A DNA stretch of 64,000 nt from Halomonas huangheensis (GCF_001431725.1 NZ_CP013106.1:2976001-3040000); one strand, 5' to 3'; shown: positions 17,653 through 27,286, counted from the first letter of the stretch. The notes: a model not told the origin generated them from the sequence alone. Numbers and translations: made by a program.

Positions 17653-18894
17653 TCAGCGCAACATGTTGATGACGTGGCGGAGCCCGTCGACGAAGACATC
17701 GACCTCTTCAGGGGTGTTATACGCCGCAAAGGAGGCACGGCAGGTTGCATCCACCCCCATCCGAGCCAACAGCGGCTGCGCACAGTGGTGTCCGGTGCGA
17801 ATGGCCACTCCGAATTGGTCGATCAACAGGCCGATATCCTGGCTGTGAGCACCATCCACCACGAAAGACAACACGCCCGCCTTCTGCGGTGCGGTACCGA
17901 TTATCCTCAGCCCATCGATCGTCGACACGGCGCTGGTGGCATGCTCGAGCAAACGGCTTTCCCATGCAGCGATATGCGCCAGACCAATGCGATTGACCCA
18001 TTCGATGGCGCGACCGAAAGCCACCACCTCGGCAATCGCCGGAGTACCAGCCTCGAACTTGTGCGGGATAGCAGCAAAAGTCGTCGGCACCTCAAAGGAT
18101 ACCGAAGCGATCATCTCACCGCCGCCCTGCCATGGCGGCATCTCCTCAAGCAGTTCCGCACGGCCATAGAGTGCACCGGCCCCCGTCGGTCCGTAGACCT
18201 TGTGCGCCGACAGAGCGTAGAAGTCAGCACCAAGATCCTGAACATCAATCGCCAGGTGCGGTGCCGCCTGAGCGCCATCGATCAGGATCAAGGCACCATG
18301 CTGATGAGCAAGGCTCGCCATCTCCTTGACCGGATTGATCGTACCCAGCGCATTGGAGACATGATTGACCGCAACCAGTCGCGTACGCTCATTGAGCAGA
18401 TCGCGATAGGCATCCATATCCAGCACACCACGCTCATCAACCGGAATCACCTTGATGGTAAATCCACGCTCCGCCGCGAGCAGCTGCCAGGGCACGATGT
18501 TGGAATGGTGCTCCAGGTGAGAGATCAGCACCTCATCACCGGCAGCGAGGTTCGCACGCCCCCAACTCTGGGCAACGAGATTGAGCGCCTCGGTCGTGCC
18601 GCGGGTAAAGATCACCTCGCGGCTCTCGCCAGCATTGATATACCCGCGCACTGTCTCCCGTGCGTTTTCGAACGCCGCAGTGGCCTCGTCAGCCAGGCTA
18701 TGCAGGCCACGATGAATATTGGAATTCATCTGACGGTAGTAGTCATCGAAGGTATCGATGACCGACTGCGGGGTCTGGCACGTCGCGGCGTTATCGAGAT
18801 ACACCAGCGGCTTACCATGTACTTCGCGTTCGAGGATCGGGAACTCACTACGAACCCGAGCCACGTCCAGCAGTAGATCGCTGAAGTTGGTCAT
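17653..18894 (-). CDS. sufS: cysteine desulfurase SufS
   Basis: A PLP enzyme of 413 residues that takes sulfur from cysteine for cluster assembly. ALSAHKVYGPTGAGALYG carries the PLP lysine (Lys232) and RTGHHCAQPLL the catalytic Cys371 on its short loop, typical of group II desulfurases. The coding frame abuts sufD: GTG at 18897 follows the sufD stop and ATG follows at 18894. I chose the ATG with GAGG upstream. Group II enzymes normally need SufE or SufU as sulfur acceptor, and neither is encoded in this operon. Confidence 0.95.
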   Translation of the reverse strand: MTNFSDLLLDVARVRSEFPILEREVHGKPLVYLDNAATCQTPQSVIDTFDDYYRQMNSNIHRGLHSLADEATAAFENARETVRGYINAGESREVIFTRGTTEALNLVAQSWGRANLAAGDEVLISHLEHHSNIVPWQLLAAERGFTIKVIPVDERGVLDMDAYRDLLNERTRLVAVNHVSNALGTINPVKEMASLAHQHGALILIDGAQAAPHLAIDVQDLGADFYALSAHKVYGPTGAGALYGRAELLEEMPPWQGGGEMIASVSFEVPTTFAAIPHKFEAGTPAIAEVVAFGRAIEWVNRIGLAHIAAWESRLLEHATSAVSTIDGLRIIGTAPQKAGVLSFVVDGAHSQDIGLLIDQFGVAIRTGHHCAQPLLARMGVDATCRASFAAYNTPEEVDVFVDGLRHVINMLR

Positions 18895-18897
18895 CAC

Positions 18898-20244
18898 TCA
18901 ATCCTCGTTCAGGGCAACGGCAGCCTGAACCAACCCCGCCAGATTGAAGCGTTCCGGCAACTTGCCAGCAACGGTCAGCTCGACACGTTCGGCAATCACA
19001 TCCAGATCGACCTGATCCATCACCTCACCGGCAAAGGCCAATGTCAGCAGACCACGCGCCGTAGCCTCGTCCAGGCCACGAGTCCGCAGAGCGAATACTG
19101 CATCTTCGTCCAACTGCCCCGTCGTCGCTCCATGGGAGCACTTGACGTCATCGGCATAGATCTCGAGCTCAGGCTTGGTATCGATCTGAGCACGATCAGA
19201 CAGCAACAGGTTGGCGTTACTCTGCTCAGCCTCGATCTTCTGACTGTCACGCTTGACGATCACCTTGCCGTTGAACACGCCATGGGCACGATCATCGAGA
19301 ATGCCCTTGTAGTTCTCACGGGAATAGGTGTGCGGCGCGTTGTGATTCGCCAGAGTGTGGTTATCCACATGCTGACGATTACGACCGTGGAACAGACCAT
19401 TGAAGGTGGCCTCAGCCCCCTGACCATTGAGGTCTGTGACCAGATCGTTGCGAACCAACCCGCCACCCAGCGTCAGGTTGAAGGAGGTATAGCGCGAATC
19501 ACGTGCCTGTTCGATATGGATACTCGCAATATGCAGATCCTGCTCGGGCGACTCCATCAGCTTGTAATGCGCCAGGATGGCCCCGCGATCGAGCATGATT
19601 TCCGCGACCAGATTGGTGAAGTTGGCGGCTTCCACCTCACCGATATGGTGCTCGACAATGGTCGCTTCACTGCGCCCTCCGGCCTCGACCAGAATACGCG
19701 GGTGGCTCATCACCGGAGTTTCACCGTGACGCGACAGGAACTGCAGCACAATCGGCTTCTCCACCACTGTGCCGGGCGCCAGACGCACCAATGCCCCTTC
19801 TTCGAAGAAAGCCGTGTTGAGTGCAGAGAACGCTGAGAACTCGACACCGGTCAGGCGTCCGAGCGGCCCTCCCACTGCTTCATGGTTCTCGGCCAGCGCT
19901 TGAGAAAGCGGCTGTACACTGAGGCCACTGGGCAGTTCGGCAAGATCCGACAGGCTGCTGGAGAATACGCCATCGACAAAGGTCAGCCGGTAAGCCTCGA
20001 GCGGCAGGCCGAGTGCCGCCGCCGTAGCTGGGGAGAACTCGGCGTTGTCTGCCAGTTGGAAGTCTCCACGACTGATCGCCCGTACGTCAGTGTACTTCCA
20101 CTGCTCGATGCGACGATGAGGAAAGCCCATTGCTTCGAAACGAGCGGCTCCCGCCTGGCGGCGCGCGGCGATCCAGGTTGGCTCACTACCGCGCTCGGCA
20201 TTACGCTCAGCGAGGCGGTCGAGAAAGACTTGCACTTCACTCAT
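18898..20244 (-). CDS. sufD: Fe-S cluster assembly protein SufD
   Basis: A 448-residue beta-helix scaffold partner of SufB. Blocks such as NHTLANHNAPHTYSRENYKGIL, GKVIVKRDSQKIEAEQSNANLLL and DVKCSHGATTGQLDEDAVFALRTRG are typical of SufD. It forms the SufBC2D scaffold on which clusters are built. The start overlaps the end of sufC by four bases, and sufS begins immediately after its stop. Confidence 0.95.
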   Translation of the reverse strand: MSEVQVFLDRLAERNAERGSEPTWIAARRQAGAARFEAMGFPHRRIEQWKYTDVRAISRGDFQLADNAEFSPATAAALGLPLEAYRLTFVDGVFSSSLSDLAELPSGLSVQPLSQALAENHEAVGGPLGRLTGVEFSAFSALNTAFFEEGALVRLAPGTVVEKPIVLQFLSRHGETPVMSHPRILVEAGGRSEATIVEHHIGEVEAANFTNLVAEIMLDRGAILAHYKLMESPEQDLHIASIHIEQARDSRYTSFNLTLGGGLVRNDLVTDLNGQGAEATFNGLFHGRNRQHVDNHTLANHNAPHTYSRENYKGILDDRAHGVFNGKVIVKRDSQKIEAEQSNANLLLSDRAQIDTKPELEIYADDVKCSHGATTGQLDEDAVFALRTRGLDEATARGLLTLAFAGEVMDQVDLDVIAERVELTVAGKLPERFNLAGLVQAAVALNED

Positions 20245-20993
20245 GCCGCGGGCTCCTCAACGACCCAGTCGTAGCCACGGGATTCGAGTTCATGTGCCAG
20301 CTCGGCGCCACCGCTCTTGACGATACGGCCAGCCACCAGCACATGCACCTTGTCAGGCACGATGTAATCGAGCAGACGTTGATAGTGAGTCACCAACAGA
20401 ATGCCGCGATCTTCACTGCGCAATGAGTTGACGCCATCGGCAACGACTTTCATGGCATCGATGTCGAGACCGGAGTCAATCTCGTCGAGCATGGCGAGCC
20501 TTGGCTGCAGCACCAGCATCTGCAGGATCTCGTTACGCTTCTTCTCACCACCGGAGAAGCCTTCATTGACCGCGCGCTGCAGGAAGCTGGTGTCCATCTT
20601 CATGAACGCCACCTTCTCCTTGATCAGCTTCATGAACTCCGGTGCCGGAATCTCGCTCTCGCCGCGCGCTTCACGCTGCGCGTTCAGCGCCGCCTTGAGC
20701 AGATAGATGTTCTTGACCCCAGGAATTTCCACCGGGTACTGGAAACCAAGCAACAGCCCCGCCTGAGCACGCTCCTCGACTTCCATCTCCAGTACATCAC
20801 GACCTTCGAAGGTGATACTACCGGACGTCACCTCGTAGCCATCCTTGCCGGCAATCACCGCAGACAGCGTCGACTTTCCGGCGCCGTTCGGCCCCATGAT
20901 GGCGTGAACTTCACCAGGGTTGATGGTCAGGGTGAGCCCCTTGAGGATCTCGGAACCCTCGACCGTGACGTGCAGATCCTTGACTTCGAGCAT
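20241..20993 (-). CDS. sufC: Fe-S cluster assembly ATPase SufC
   Basis: A 250-residue soluble ABC-type ATPase. Walker A is GPNGAGKST, the SufC-type signature is FSGGEKKRNEI, Walker B is LAMLDEIDSGLD, and the H-loop is LLVTHYQRLLDYI. It binds SufB and SufD and drives the conformational change that exposes their cluster site. It lies 79 bases downstream of sufB. Confidence 0.96.
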   Translation of the reverse strand: MLEVKDLHVTVEGSEILKGLTLTINPGEVHAIMGPNGAGKSTLSAVIAGKDGYEVTSGSITFEGRDVLEMEVEERAQAGLLLGFQYPVEIPGVKNIYLLKAALNAQREARGESEIPAPEFMKLIKEKVAFMKMDTSFLQRAVNEGFSGGEKKRNEILQMLVLQPRLAMLDEIDSGLDIDAMKVVADGVNSLRSEDRGILLVTHYQRLLDYIVPDKVHVLVAGRIVKSGGAELAHELESRGYDWVVEEPAA

Positions 20994-21072
20994 CTTGCCT
21001 ACCTTTGACTTGGTCTCGAGCCGCGCCGACGGCTCTGAAAATTGATTTGGCTATGCGTCGGGCGAACCGTCT

Positions 21073-22515
21073 CTAGCCCACCGCACCCTCGAGGGTGACA
21101 TTCAGCAGCGCTTCCGCTTCCACCGCGAACTCCATCGGCAACTCCTGGAAGACATCCTTGCAGAAGCCGTTGACAATCATGTTCACGGCGTCTTCCTCGG
21201 AAATTCCTCGGCTCTGGCAGTAGAACAGTTGGTCCTCACCGATCTTCGACGTTGTCGCCTCATGTTCGACCGTTGCGGTGCTGTTACCGATTTCCTGGTA
21301 GGGGAAGGTATGCGCACCACAGGTATCGCCGATCAGCAGCGAATCACACTGGGTAAAGTTACGCGCGCCCTTCGCCCGCGGACCGATCTTGACCAGACCA
21401 CGGTAGGACTGGTTCGAACGCCCGGCGGAAATGCCCTTGGAAACGATGGTCGAGCGGGTTCCCTCGCCGAGGTGAATCATCTTGGTACCGGTATCGGCCT
21501 GCTGGCGGCCGTTGGTGACTGCTACGGAATAGAACTCACCGATGCTGTCCTTGCCACGCAGTACACAGGACGGGTACTTCCAGGTAATTGCCGAGCCGGT
21601 TTCCACCTGAGTCCAACTGATGTGCGAACGATCACCACGGCAATCGCCACGTTTGGTGACGAAGTTGTAGATGCCGCCCTTGCCGTCCTCGTCTCCCGGA
21701 TACCAGTTCTGCACCGTGGAGTACTTGATCTTTGCGTCTTCCAGCGCAACCAACTCGACTACCGCAGCGTGCAACTGGTTCTCATCGCGCATCGGCGCCG
21801 TGCAACCTTCCAGATAAGACACTTGAGCCTGCTTCTCGCAGACAATCAACGTGCGCTCGAACTGGCCGGTATTCGCCGCATTGATACGGAAATAGGTCGA
21901 CAATTCCATCGGGCAAGTCACACCCTCGGGAACGAAGACGAAGGAACCATCGGTGAACACCGCCGAATTGAGCGCCGCGAAATAATTGTCGGCCACCGGC
22001 ACCACCGTACCGAGATACTTGCGAACCAACTCGGGGTAGTCGCGCATCGCCTCGGAGATCGAGCAGAAGATCACACCAGCTTCGTGCAGCTTGTCCTTGA
22101 AGGTCGTAGCCACCGACACCGAGTCAAACACGGCGTCCACTGCTACGCCGGCCAGCGCCGCACGCTCGTGAAGCGGAATGCCTAGCTTCTCATAAGTCTC
22201 GAGCAGCTTGGGGTCGACTTCATCGAGGCTCTGCGGACGATCTTCCGGGCGCTTGGGAGAGCTGTAGTAGGAAATCGCCTGATAATCGATCGGCGGATAG
22301 TCCAGGTGCGCCCAGCTCGGCGGAGTCATCTTGAGCCACTGCCGATAGGCGTCGAGACGCCACTCCAGCATCCACTCCGGCTCGCCCTTCTTGTTCGAGA
22401 TGAAGGCAATGGTGCTTTCGTCCAGACCAGGCGGTACCGTATCGCTTTCGATGTCCGTCACGAAGCCTTCCTTGTACTCGCGACGGACAAGCTGTTCCAT
22501 TTCCTGACTTGCCAT
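21073..22515 (-). CDS. sufB: Fe-S cluster assembly protein SufB
   Basis: The 480-residue scaffold subunit on which clusters form. Diagnostic blocks are [55 protein letters not shown] and [22 protein letters not shown] near the C-terminus. The start is an ATG after GAGGGG. The 102-base gap to the regulator gene contains a GC-rich dyad but no clear terminator, so the whole set is probably one operon. Confidence 0.96.
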   Translation of the reverse strand: MASQEMEQLVRREYKEGFVTDIESDTVPPGLDESTIAFISNKKGEPEWMLEWRLDAYRQWLKMTPPSWAHLDYPPIDYQAISYYSSPKRPEDRPQSLDEVDPKLLETYEKLGIPLHERAALAGVAVDAVFDSVSVATTFKDKLHEAGVIFCSISEAMRDYPELVRKYLGTVVPVADNYFAALNSAVFTDGSFVFVPEGVTCPMELSTYFRINAANTGQFERTLIVCEKQAQVSYLEGCTAPMRDENQLHAAVVELVALEDAKIKYSTVQNWYPGDEDGKGGIYNFVTKRGDCRGDRSHISWTQVETGSAITWKYPSCVLRGKDSIGEFYSVAVTNGRQQADTGTKMIHLGEGTRSTIVSKGISAGRSNQSYRGLVKIGPRAKGARNFTQCDSLLIGDTCGAHTFPYQEIGNSTATVEHEATTSKIGEDQLFYCQSRGISEEDAVNMIVNGFCKDVFQELPMEFAVEAEALLNVTLEGAVG

Positions 22516-22617
22516 GATGTGTCCCCTCCCGGCTGTTGGGTCGGCGGGCGTTGCCCGACTTGGGTCCTGAAATCCAGGTATTGAATTCGGTGCTTACTGT
22601 AGCGCCTGAACTGCCTA

Positions 22618-23079
22618 TCAGGCCTCGGCTGCCAACGTCACGGTCTGTATAGGCAGCCTCATGGGTAATTTCAGCGGAGTGGTATCGGCCAGATGAGCCA
22701 GAGTGATGCTGTCGAGAAGTTCGCGAATAGCAACGGAGACCCGCTGCCAGTTGTCGGAAACACCACAGGTCGATGCCAGATCACAGTCACCATCGACATG
22801 ACTGCACTCGGTCACGGCCACAGGCCCTTCAATGGCAGCGATGATATCGCTGGCCGTGATATGCGATGCCGGACGAGCCAGACGATAGCCTCCCTGGGCA
22901 CCACGACGCGACTCAAGCAGACCCGCCTTGACCAACATCTTCAACGTCTTGCTGACCGTCGGGTGTGGCAGTTGTACCGCTTCAGCGAGCTCTGCAGCGG
23001 CATGCGCCTGTTGCGGATGCCGCGCAATCTGCGCCATTACCACCGCTGCATAATCCGTCAACCGTGACAGCTTGAGCAT
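22618..23079 (-). CDS. Rrf2/IscR-family regulator of the suf operon
   Basis: A 153-residue winged-helix protein of the Rrf2 family. The DNA-binding part (1-75) reads LTDYAAVVMAQIAR and HPTVSKTLKMLVKAGLLES. Three cysteines (Cys92, Cys99, Cys105, pattern C-x6-C-x5-C) match the cluster-binding set of IscR. As first gene before sufBCDS it is probably an iron-sulfur sensing autorepressor. The frame is open to 23160, but GAGGAAG before 23079 decides the start. Its promoter carries a near-consensus IscR-type site. Confidence 0.92.
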   Translation of the reverse strand: MLKLSRLTDYAAVVMAQIARHPQQAHAAAELAEAVQLPHPTVSKTLKMLVKAGLLESRRGAQGGYRLARPASHITASDIIAAIEGPVAVTECSHVDGDCDLASTCGVSDNWQRVSVAIRELLDSITLAHLADTTPLKLPMRLPIQTVTLAAEA

Positions 23080-23269
23080 GAACACTTCCTCGGGCACCCG
23101 GCCCCACGACCTCGATCTACATTTTCGACGTATGAATTTCGAGCTGCGAATCTCGGCCAACGAATCTCAACCTGAGAGTCTCGACCAACAACCTTGCGTA
23201 ACCATTCAGTTGGACAATCTACCCGCCAATTCAACCAGGCGATCTGGCGAGAATTTACTCTCCGCTTCT

Positions 23270-23308
23270 AATGCGGACCATTTTAGTCCTGTATGAAATA
23301 CATGTGAA
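23270..23308 (-). promoter_or_regulatory. suf operon promoter with IscR-type operator
   Basis: On the minus strand TTCACA (23303-23308), a 17-base spacer and TAAAAT (23280-23285) form a good sigma70 promoter. The -10 lies inside a 25-base region (23270-23294) that fits about 19 of 25 positions of the E. coli type 1 IscR motif, with core dyad GGAC-TAAAATG-GTCC. This arrangement suggests cluster-dependent autorepression. The leader to the first start codon is about 190 bases. Confidence 0.7.
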
Positions 23309-23377
23309 GAGGTAAGGCAAGCTATTGCACCGATAGAAGGGAATTTATCGACATGTTCGACACAATTACCATCAAAA

Positions 23378-23396
23378 CACAATCATTATCATTTTC
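23378..23396 (-). promoter_or_regulatory. Fur-like box
   Basis: The minus-strand 19-mer GAAAATGATAATGATTGTG agrees with 15 of 19 positions of the classical Fur box. It is about 70 bp upstream of the suf -35 element and 245 bp upstream of the divergent transporter gene. Which direction it controls is unclear; suf is the usual Fur target. Confidence 0.6.
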
Positions 23397-23640
23397 ATGC
23401 GCATTTCTGGACATTATCGTTACTCGACAGGAGTAGCATCATATCCATCAATTCCACTCATTGCAGATCGTCATTCATAACCAAAACAAATAGATTCGCC
23501 CTTCTGCTACTCTTGTAACCACTCAAGGATGCATGGCCTCGGCAGGCACCTCGTTGGCATTTCAGCGCCTGAACGAGTGGGCTGCTTGTGTCCATGGCTC
23601 CGAGAAAACGGCGCTTTCTGACCCTGAAGGAGTCACCAAT

Positions 23641-24306
23641 TTGGAACTGATCCAATACACCATCGACAACTTCGGCCTACTGTTGGCAAAGACACTCGAG
23701 CACATTGCGCTGGTCGGTGTCGCGGTGGGCATTGCCATCATTACTGGTGTCCCTATCGGGATTGCCATCACGCGCAATGAACGCCTGGCCAAGGCCGTGC
23801 TCTATACCGCCTCGATCATTGTCACCATTCCCTCGATAGCTCTTTTCGGCATCATGATTCCCGTGCTGTCGCTGATTGGCCAGGGGATCGGCTACCTTCC
23901 CGCTGTTATCGCCGTGCTGCTCTATTCGCAGCTGCCGATCATCCGCAACACCTATACCGCGATCAACAACGTGGACCCGGCATTGCGTGAAGCCGCACGT
24001 GGCATTGGCATGAGTCCCAACCAACGCCTGCGCATGGTGGAAATCCCTCTGGCCGTTCCGGTGATCATGGCCGGGGTTCGGACCGCAGTGGTGCTCAATA
24101 TCGGTGTCATGGCCATCGCCACCTACATCGGCGCTGGTGGCCTCGGTACCTTCATCAGTCGTGGCATCTCTCAATCCGATCCCCGCCAGCTGATTGTCGG
24201 CGCGATCGCCGTCAGCCTACTGGCCATCATCGTCGACTATTCATTGCTCGCCCTACAGAAGCGCCTGACGCCCAGGGGAATGGAGCGTGCCATCAGTACA
24301 ACCTGA
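23641..24306 (+). CDS. glycine betaine/choline-type ABC transporter permease (first)
   Basis: A 221-residue OpuBB/YehY-type permease with about five or six membrane helices and the coupling-loop motif LREAARGIGMSPNQRLRMVEIPLAVPVIMAG. I start it at TTG 23641, eight bases after AAGGAG, because the following ELIQYTIDNFGLLLAKTLEH is the usual family N-terminus. An ATG at 23533 would add 36 unlike residues and has no good ribosome-binding site. It is first of four genes for an osmolyte importer. Bases 23397-23640 otherwise hold no gene. Confidence 0.88.
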   Translation: MELIQYTIDNFGLLLAKTLEHIALVGVAVGIAIITGVPIGIAITRNERLAKAVLYTASIIVTIPSIALFGIMIPVLSLIGQGIGYLPAVIAVLLYSQLPIIRNTYTAINNVDPALREAARGIGMSPNQRLRMVEIPLAVPVIMAGVRTAVVLNIGVMAIATYIGAGGLGTFISRGISQSDPRQLIVGAIAVSLLAIIVDYSLLALQKRLTPRGMERAISTT

Positions 24307-24322
24307 AGCTGATTCAGGTTGT
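24298..24322 (+). promoter_or_regulatory. intra-operon hairpin over a stop codon
   Basis: ACAACCTGAA and TTCAGGTTGT form a perfect 10-bp stem with loop GCTGA. It contains the stop codon of the upstream permease and lies 27 bases before the ATPase start. It could stabilise transcript segments or set subunit ratios. Confidence 0.5.
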
Positions 24323-24349
24323 GACCGACCCAATGACAAGGATTCGCCA

Positions 24350-25510
24350 ATGATTCGACTGGAAAATCTGACCAAGGTCTTCGATACGCCCAAAGGCGCC
24401 GTAGTGGCTTCTGACCACGTCAATATGGAAGTTCCAAGTGGCGAGATATGTATCCTGCTCGGCCCTTCAGGCTGCGGCAAGACCACCACGCTCAAGATGA
24501 TCAACCGCATCATCAAGCCCAGTTCCGGCAAGGTTTTCATCAATGGTGAAGACACCACTGGCCTGGACACACAGCAGTTGCGTCGCAATATCGGTTACGT
24601 CATCCAGCAGATCGGCCTGTTCCCCAACATGACGATCGAGGAAAATATAGCGGTAGTGCCCAGGCTGCTGGGCTGGGACAAGAAGCGCTATCGCGAACGT
24701 GCCCGTGAATTGATGGACATGATTGCGCTTGACCCTGACTCCTTTCTCAAGCGCTACCCCAGCGAGCTTTCCGGCGGCCAACAACAGCGTATCGGTGTAG
24801 CCCGCGCGCTGGCAGCAGACCCCCCGGTAATGCTGATGGATGAGCCCTTCGGTGCCATTGATCCAATCAACCGTGCGGTGATTCAGGATGAGTTCCTCAA
24901 GATGCAGCAGGAGCTCAAGAAGACCATCATGTTCGTCAGTCACGATATCGACGAGGCGATCAAGATGGGCAACAGGGTGGCGGTATTCCGTGACGGCAAG
25001 CTGGTGCAGTATTCCACGCCTGACGACCTGCTGGCCGCGCCGAAGAATGCCTTCGTCGAGTCCTTTCTTGGTGAAGACCGAGCCCTCAAACGCCTCAACC
25101 TGGTCAAGGTCCGAGAGGTAGTCAGCGACGAGATCGGCACCGTCGAGCCCGGTGACACTTTGGCAACCGCGCTGGAACGCATCGACGACTTCGGTTATCA
25201 GAACTCGATTCTGATGGTCAACGAGCGCCGCCAGCCGGTAGGCCTGATCAGCCGTGCAGTGGCACGGACCACCAAAGGTTACTGCCGCGACCACTTCCAG
25301 AACGTGCCGGCCGCGGTCAATCTCGACGATGACCTGCGCAAGGTCGCATCGCTGATGTTTGCCCAGGATATCACCTGGCTACCCTGTGTCGATGATGATG
25401 GTCGAGTGTGTGGACAGATCACCCAACGCGCCATGACCCACCACCTGGGCGCTCGATTCCGTGCACATGAAGCGGAAGCTGCCGCCACTGGCCAGCAGCC
25501 GAGGGGGTAA
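24350..25510 (+). CDS. glycine betaine/choline-type ABC transporter ATP-binding protein
   Basis: A 386-residue OpuCA/YehX-type ATPase. Walker A is GPSGCGKTT, Q-loop QQIGLFPNMT, signature [14 protein letters not shown], Walker B VMLMDEPFGAID and H-loop FVSHDIDEA. Residues 250-370 form a pair of CBS domains (SILMVNERRQPVGLISR, ITWLPCVDDDGRVCGQIT), which in OpuA-like systems sense ionic strength or nucleotides. It lies four bases before the second permease gene, so expression is coupled. Confidence 0.94.
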   Translation: MIRLENLTKVFDTPKGAVVASDHVNMEVPSGEICILLGPSGCGKTTTLKMINRIIKPSSGKVFINGEDTTGLDTQQLRRNIGYVIQQIGLFPNMTIEENIAVVPRLLGWDKKRYRERARELMDMIALDPDSFLKRYPSELSGGQQQRIGVARALAADPPVMLMDEPFGAIDPINRAVIQDEFLKMQQELKKTIMFVSHDIDEAIKMGNRVAVFRDGKLVQYSTPDDLLAAPKNAFVESFLGEDRALKRLNLVKVREVVSDEIGTVEPGDTLATALERIDDFGYQNSILMVNERRQPVGLISRAVARTTKGYCRDHFQNVPAAVNLDDDLRKVASLMFAQDITWLPCVDDDGRVCGQITQRAMTHHLGARFRAHEAEAAATGQQPRG

Positions 25511-25514
25511 GCCT

Positions 25515-26234
25515 ATGCGCATCAGCAATCTACGCAGTGCAGCCTACATCCTGGGGCTTCTTGCTGCCTTCATCCTTGGTGTCTGGATACCGCTGGACGA
25601 ATTCCTGTTCTACCTACCGGATGTCCAGTATCTGACCATGCAGCACCTATGGCTGACGGCAATGTCAGGCGGACTCGCCTTGCTGGTGGCGATCCCACTG
25701 GGCACACTGCTGTCTCGCCCCAGCATGGCCAAATATGCCGAGACTCTAATGCAAGGCCTCAATATCGGCACGACCATCCCCACTCTGGCGGTGTTGGCCC
25801 TGTCAATGAGCTTCCTGGGAATAGGCACCGTACCGGCGGTTTTTGGCCTGTTCGTCGCGACACTACTTCCGATCACACGCAATACCTATGCCGGCCTCAA
25901 GGGAGTGTCACCAGCGCTCAAGGAAGCCGCCGCGGGTATCGGCATGTCGCCAACACAGCGCCTTCTCAAGGTTGAACTGCCCAATGCACTGTATGTGATC
26001 TTTGCCGGTATCCGCACCGCGCTGACCATCAATGTCGGCACCGTGCCGCTGGCGTTCCTGATCGGCGCAGGCGGTCTGGGGGAACTGATCTTTACAGGCA
26101 TCGACCTTTACGACCCAGTCATGATGCTGTCAGGTGCGATTCCCACGGCAATGCTCGCCGTGTTGGTAGACGCGCTGGTGGCCGTCGTCGCATTCCTGGT
26201 CGTGCCGCGGGGCGTGAACCCCGGCCGCGCCTGA
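25515..26234 (+). CDS. glycine betaine/choline-type ABC transporter permease (second)
   Basis: A 239-residue permease homologous to the first one. Helices start at about residue 11, and the coupling loop is PALKEAAAGIGMSPTQRLLKVELPNALYVIFAG. Two different permease genes imply a heterodimeric membrane core, as in YehYW or OsmWY. The start at 25515 follows GAGGGGG; an earlier in-frame ATG lies within the ATPase gene. Confidence 0.93.
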   Translation: MRISNLRSAAYILGLLAAFILGVWIPLDEFLFYLPDVQYLTMQHLWLTAMSGGLALLVAIPLGTLLSRPSMAKYAETLMQGLNIGTTIPTLAVLALSMSFLGIGTVPAVFGLFVATLLPITRNTYAGLKGVSPALKEAAAGIGMSPTQRLLKVELPNALYVIFAGIRTALTINVGTVPLAFLIGAGGLGELIFTGIDLYDPVMMLSGAIPTAMLAVLVDALVAVVAFLVVPRGVNPGRA

Positions 26235-26348
26235 GTCAAAGGTCTGACATCGTCACTGAACAACTGTGTCTCAACAACCATCTGCAGACGTTGATAATCG
26301 AGCAAGAAATCTCTGCAGCCATCATTGTCTGGTAGAAGGAGAAAGCCC

Positions 26349-27236
26349 ATGAAAACCTGGATTCCCATTATGGCGGGTATCGCTGTTGCCGGTTGCGTAG
26401 CGACCGCCAACGCCAATGAAATCACCGTCGGTGGCAAGAACTTCACCGAACAGCAACTCATTGCCAGCATGACCAGTCAGTATCTCGACAGTCTCGGCTA
26501 CGATGTCGAGAAGCGTGCAGGGATGGGCTCAGCAGTGCTGCGTCAGGCGCAGGAAAATGGTCAGATTGATCTCTATTGGGAGTACACCGGAACCTCGCTG
26601 ATCAACTACAACGATGTCAGTGAGTCGCTCAGTCCCGAGGAAACCTACCAGCGCGTCAAGGAACTGGATGCCGAGAAGGGGCTGGTATGGCTGGAGCCAT
26701 CTGCCGCCAACAACACCTACGCTCTGGCGATGCGTAGCGAAACCGTCGAGGAAACCGGCATCAACACCCTGTCGGAGCTGGCCACGGCCATCAACGACGG
26801 TGACTCTCTGAGCTTTGCCATGAACGCCGAATTCTATGCTCGCGAAGATGGATGGCGCCCTCTTCAGCAAGCCTACGACTTCCGTGTCGGCCGCAGCGAT
26901 GTCAAGCGTATGGATTCAGGCCTGGTCTACCAGGCGCTGCGCGACGGCCAGGTGGATGTTGGCCTCGTCTTCGCTACTGATGGGCGTATTCCGGCCTTCG
27001 ACTTCCAGGTATTGGAAGATGATCAGAACTTCTTCCCGGCCTATGCTCTAACGCCAGTCGTGCACGAAGATACACTGGCAGAAAACCCGGACCTGGAAGC
27101 CCAGATGAATGCGCTCTCCGCACTGCTGGATGACGAAACCATGGCGCATCTCAACGCCCAGGTCGACGTCGAGCGTGAAACCATCGAGGATGTGGCCCAC
27201 AACTTCCTCATCGAAAACGAACTGATCGAAGAATAA
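26349..27236 (+). CDS. glycine betaine/choline-type substrate-binding protein
   Basis: A 295-residue OpuAC-type binding protein (YehZ/OsmX/OpuBC group). The family start ITVGGKNFTEQQLIASM follows the signal region. Two processing routes are possible: a lipobox-like VAGC (Cys16) or signal peptidase I after ANA. The ligand region contains WEYTGTSLINYND and ends DVAHNFLIENELIEE. Betaine, choline or a related quaternary solute is expected; the exact ligand cannot be read. AAGGAG precedes the ATG. Confidence 0.92.
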   Translation: MKTWIPIMAGIAVAGCVATANANEITVGGKNFTEQQLIASMTSQYLDSLGYDVEKRAGMGSAVLRQAQENGQIDLYWEYTGTSLINYNDVSESLSPEETYQRVKELDAEKGLVWLEPSAANNTYALAMRSETVEETGINTLSELATAINDGDSLSFAMNAEFYAREDGWRPLQQAYDFRVGRSDVKRMDSGLVYQALRDGQVDVGLVFATDGRIPAFDFQVLEDDQNFFPAYALTPVVHEDTLAENPDLEAQMNALSALLDDETMAHLNAQVDVERETIEDVAHNFLIENELIEE

Positions 27237-27242
27237 CGCTAC

Positions 27243-27276
27243 CCGGGCGGCGGTGACGAGCCGTCCTTCCGCCCGG
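27243..27276 (+). terminator. terminator-like hairpin after the osmolyte ABC operon
   Basis: CCGGGCGG and CCGCCCGG pair across an 18-base loop just after the binding-protein gene, followed by a pyrimidine-rich tract. Confidence 0.55.
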
Positions 27277-27286
27277 CCCCCTTTCC

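Noticed and set aside
17674..18876. 400-codon plus-strand frame opposite sufS
   Set aside because: sufS is certain from its motifs. The opposite frame is a shadow.
21229..22185. 318-codon plus-strand frame opposite sufB
   Set aside because: Antisense shadow of sufB without recognisable domains.
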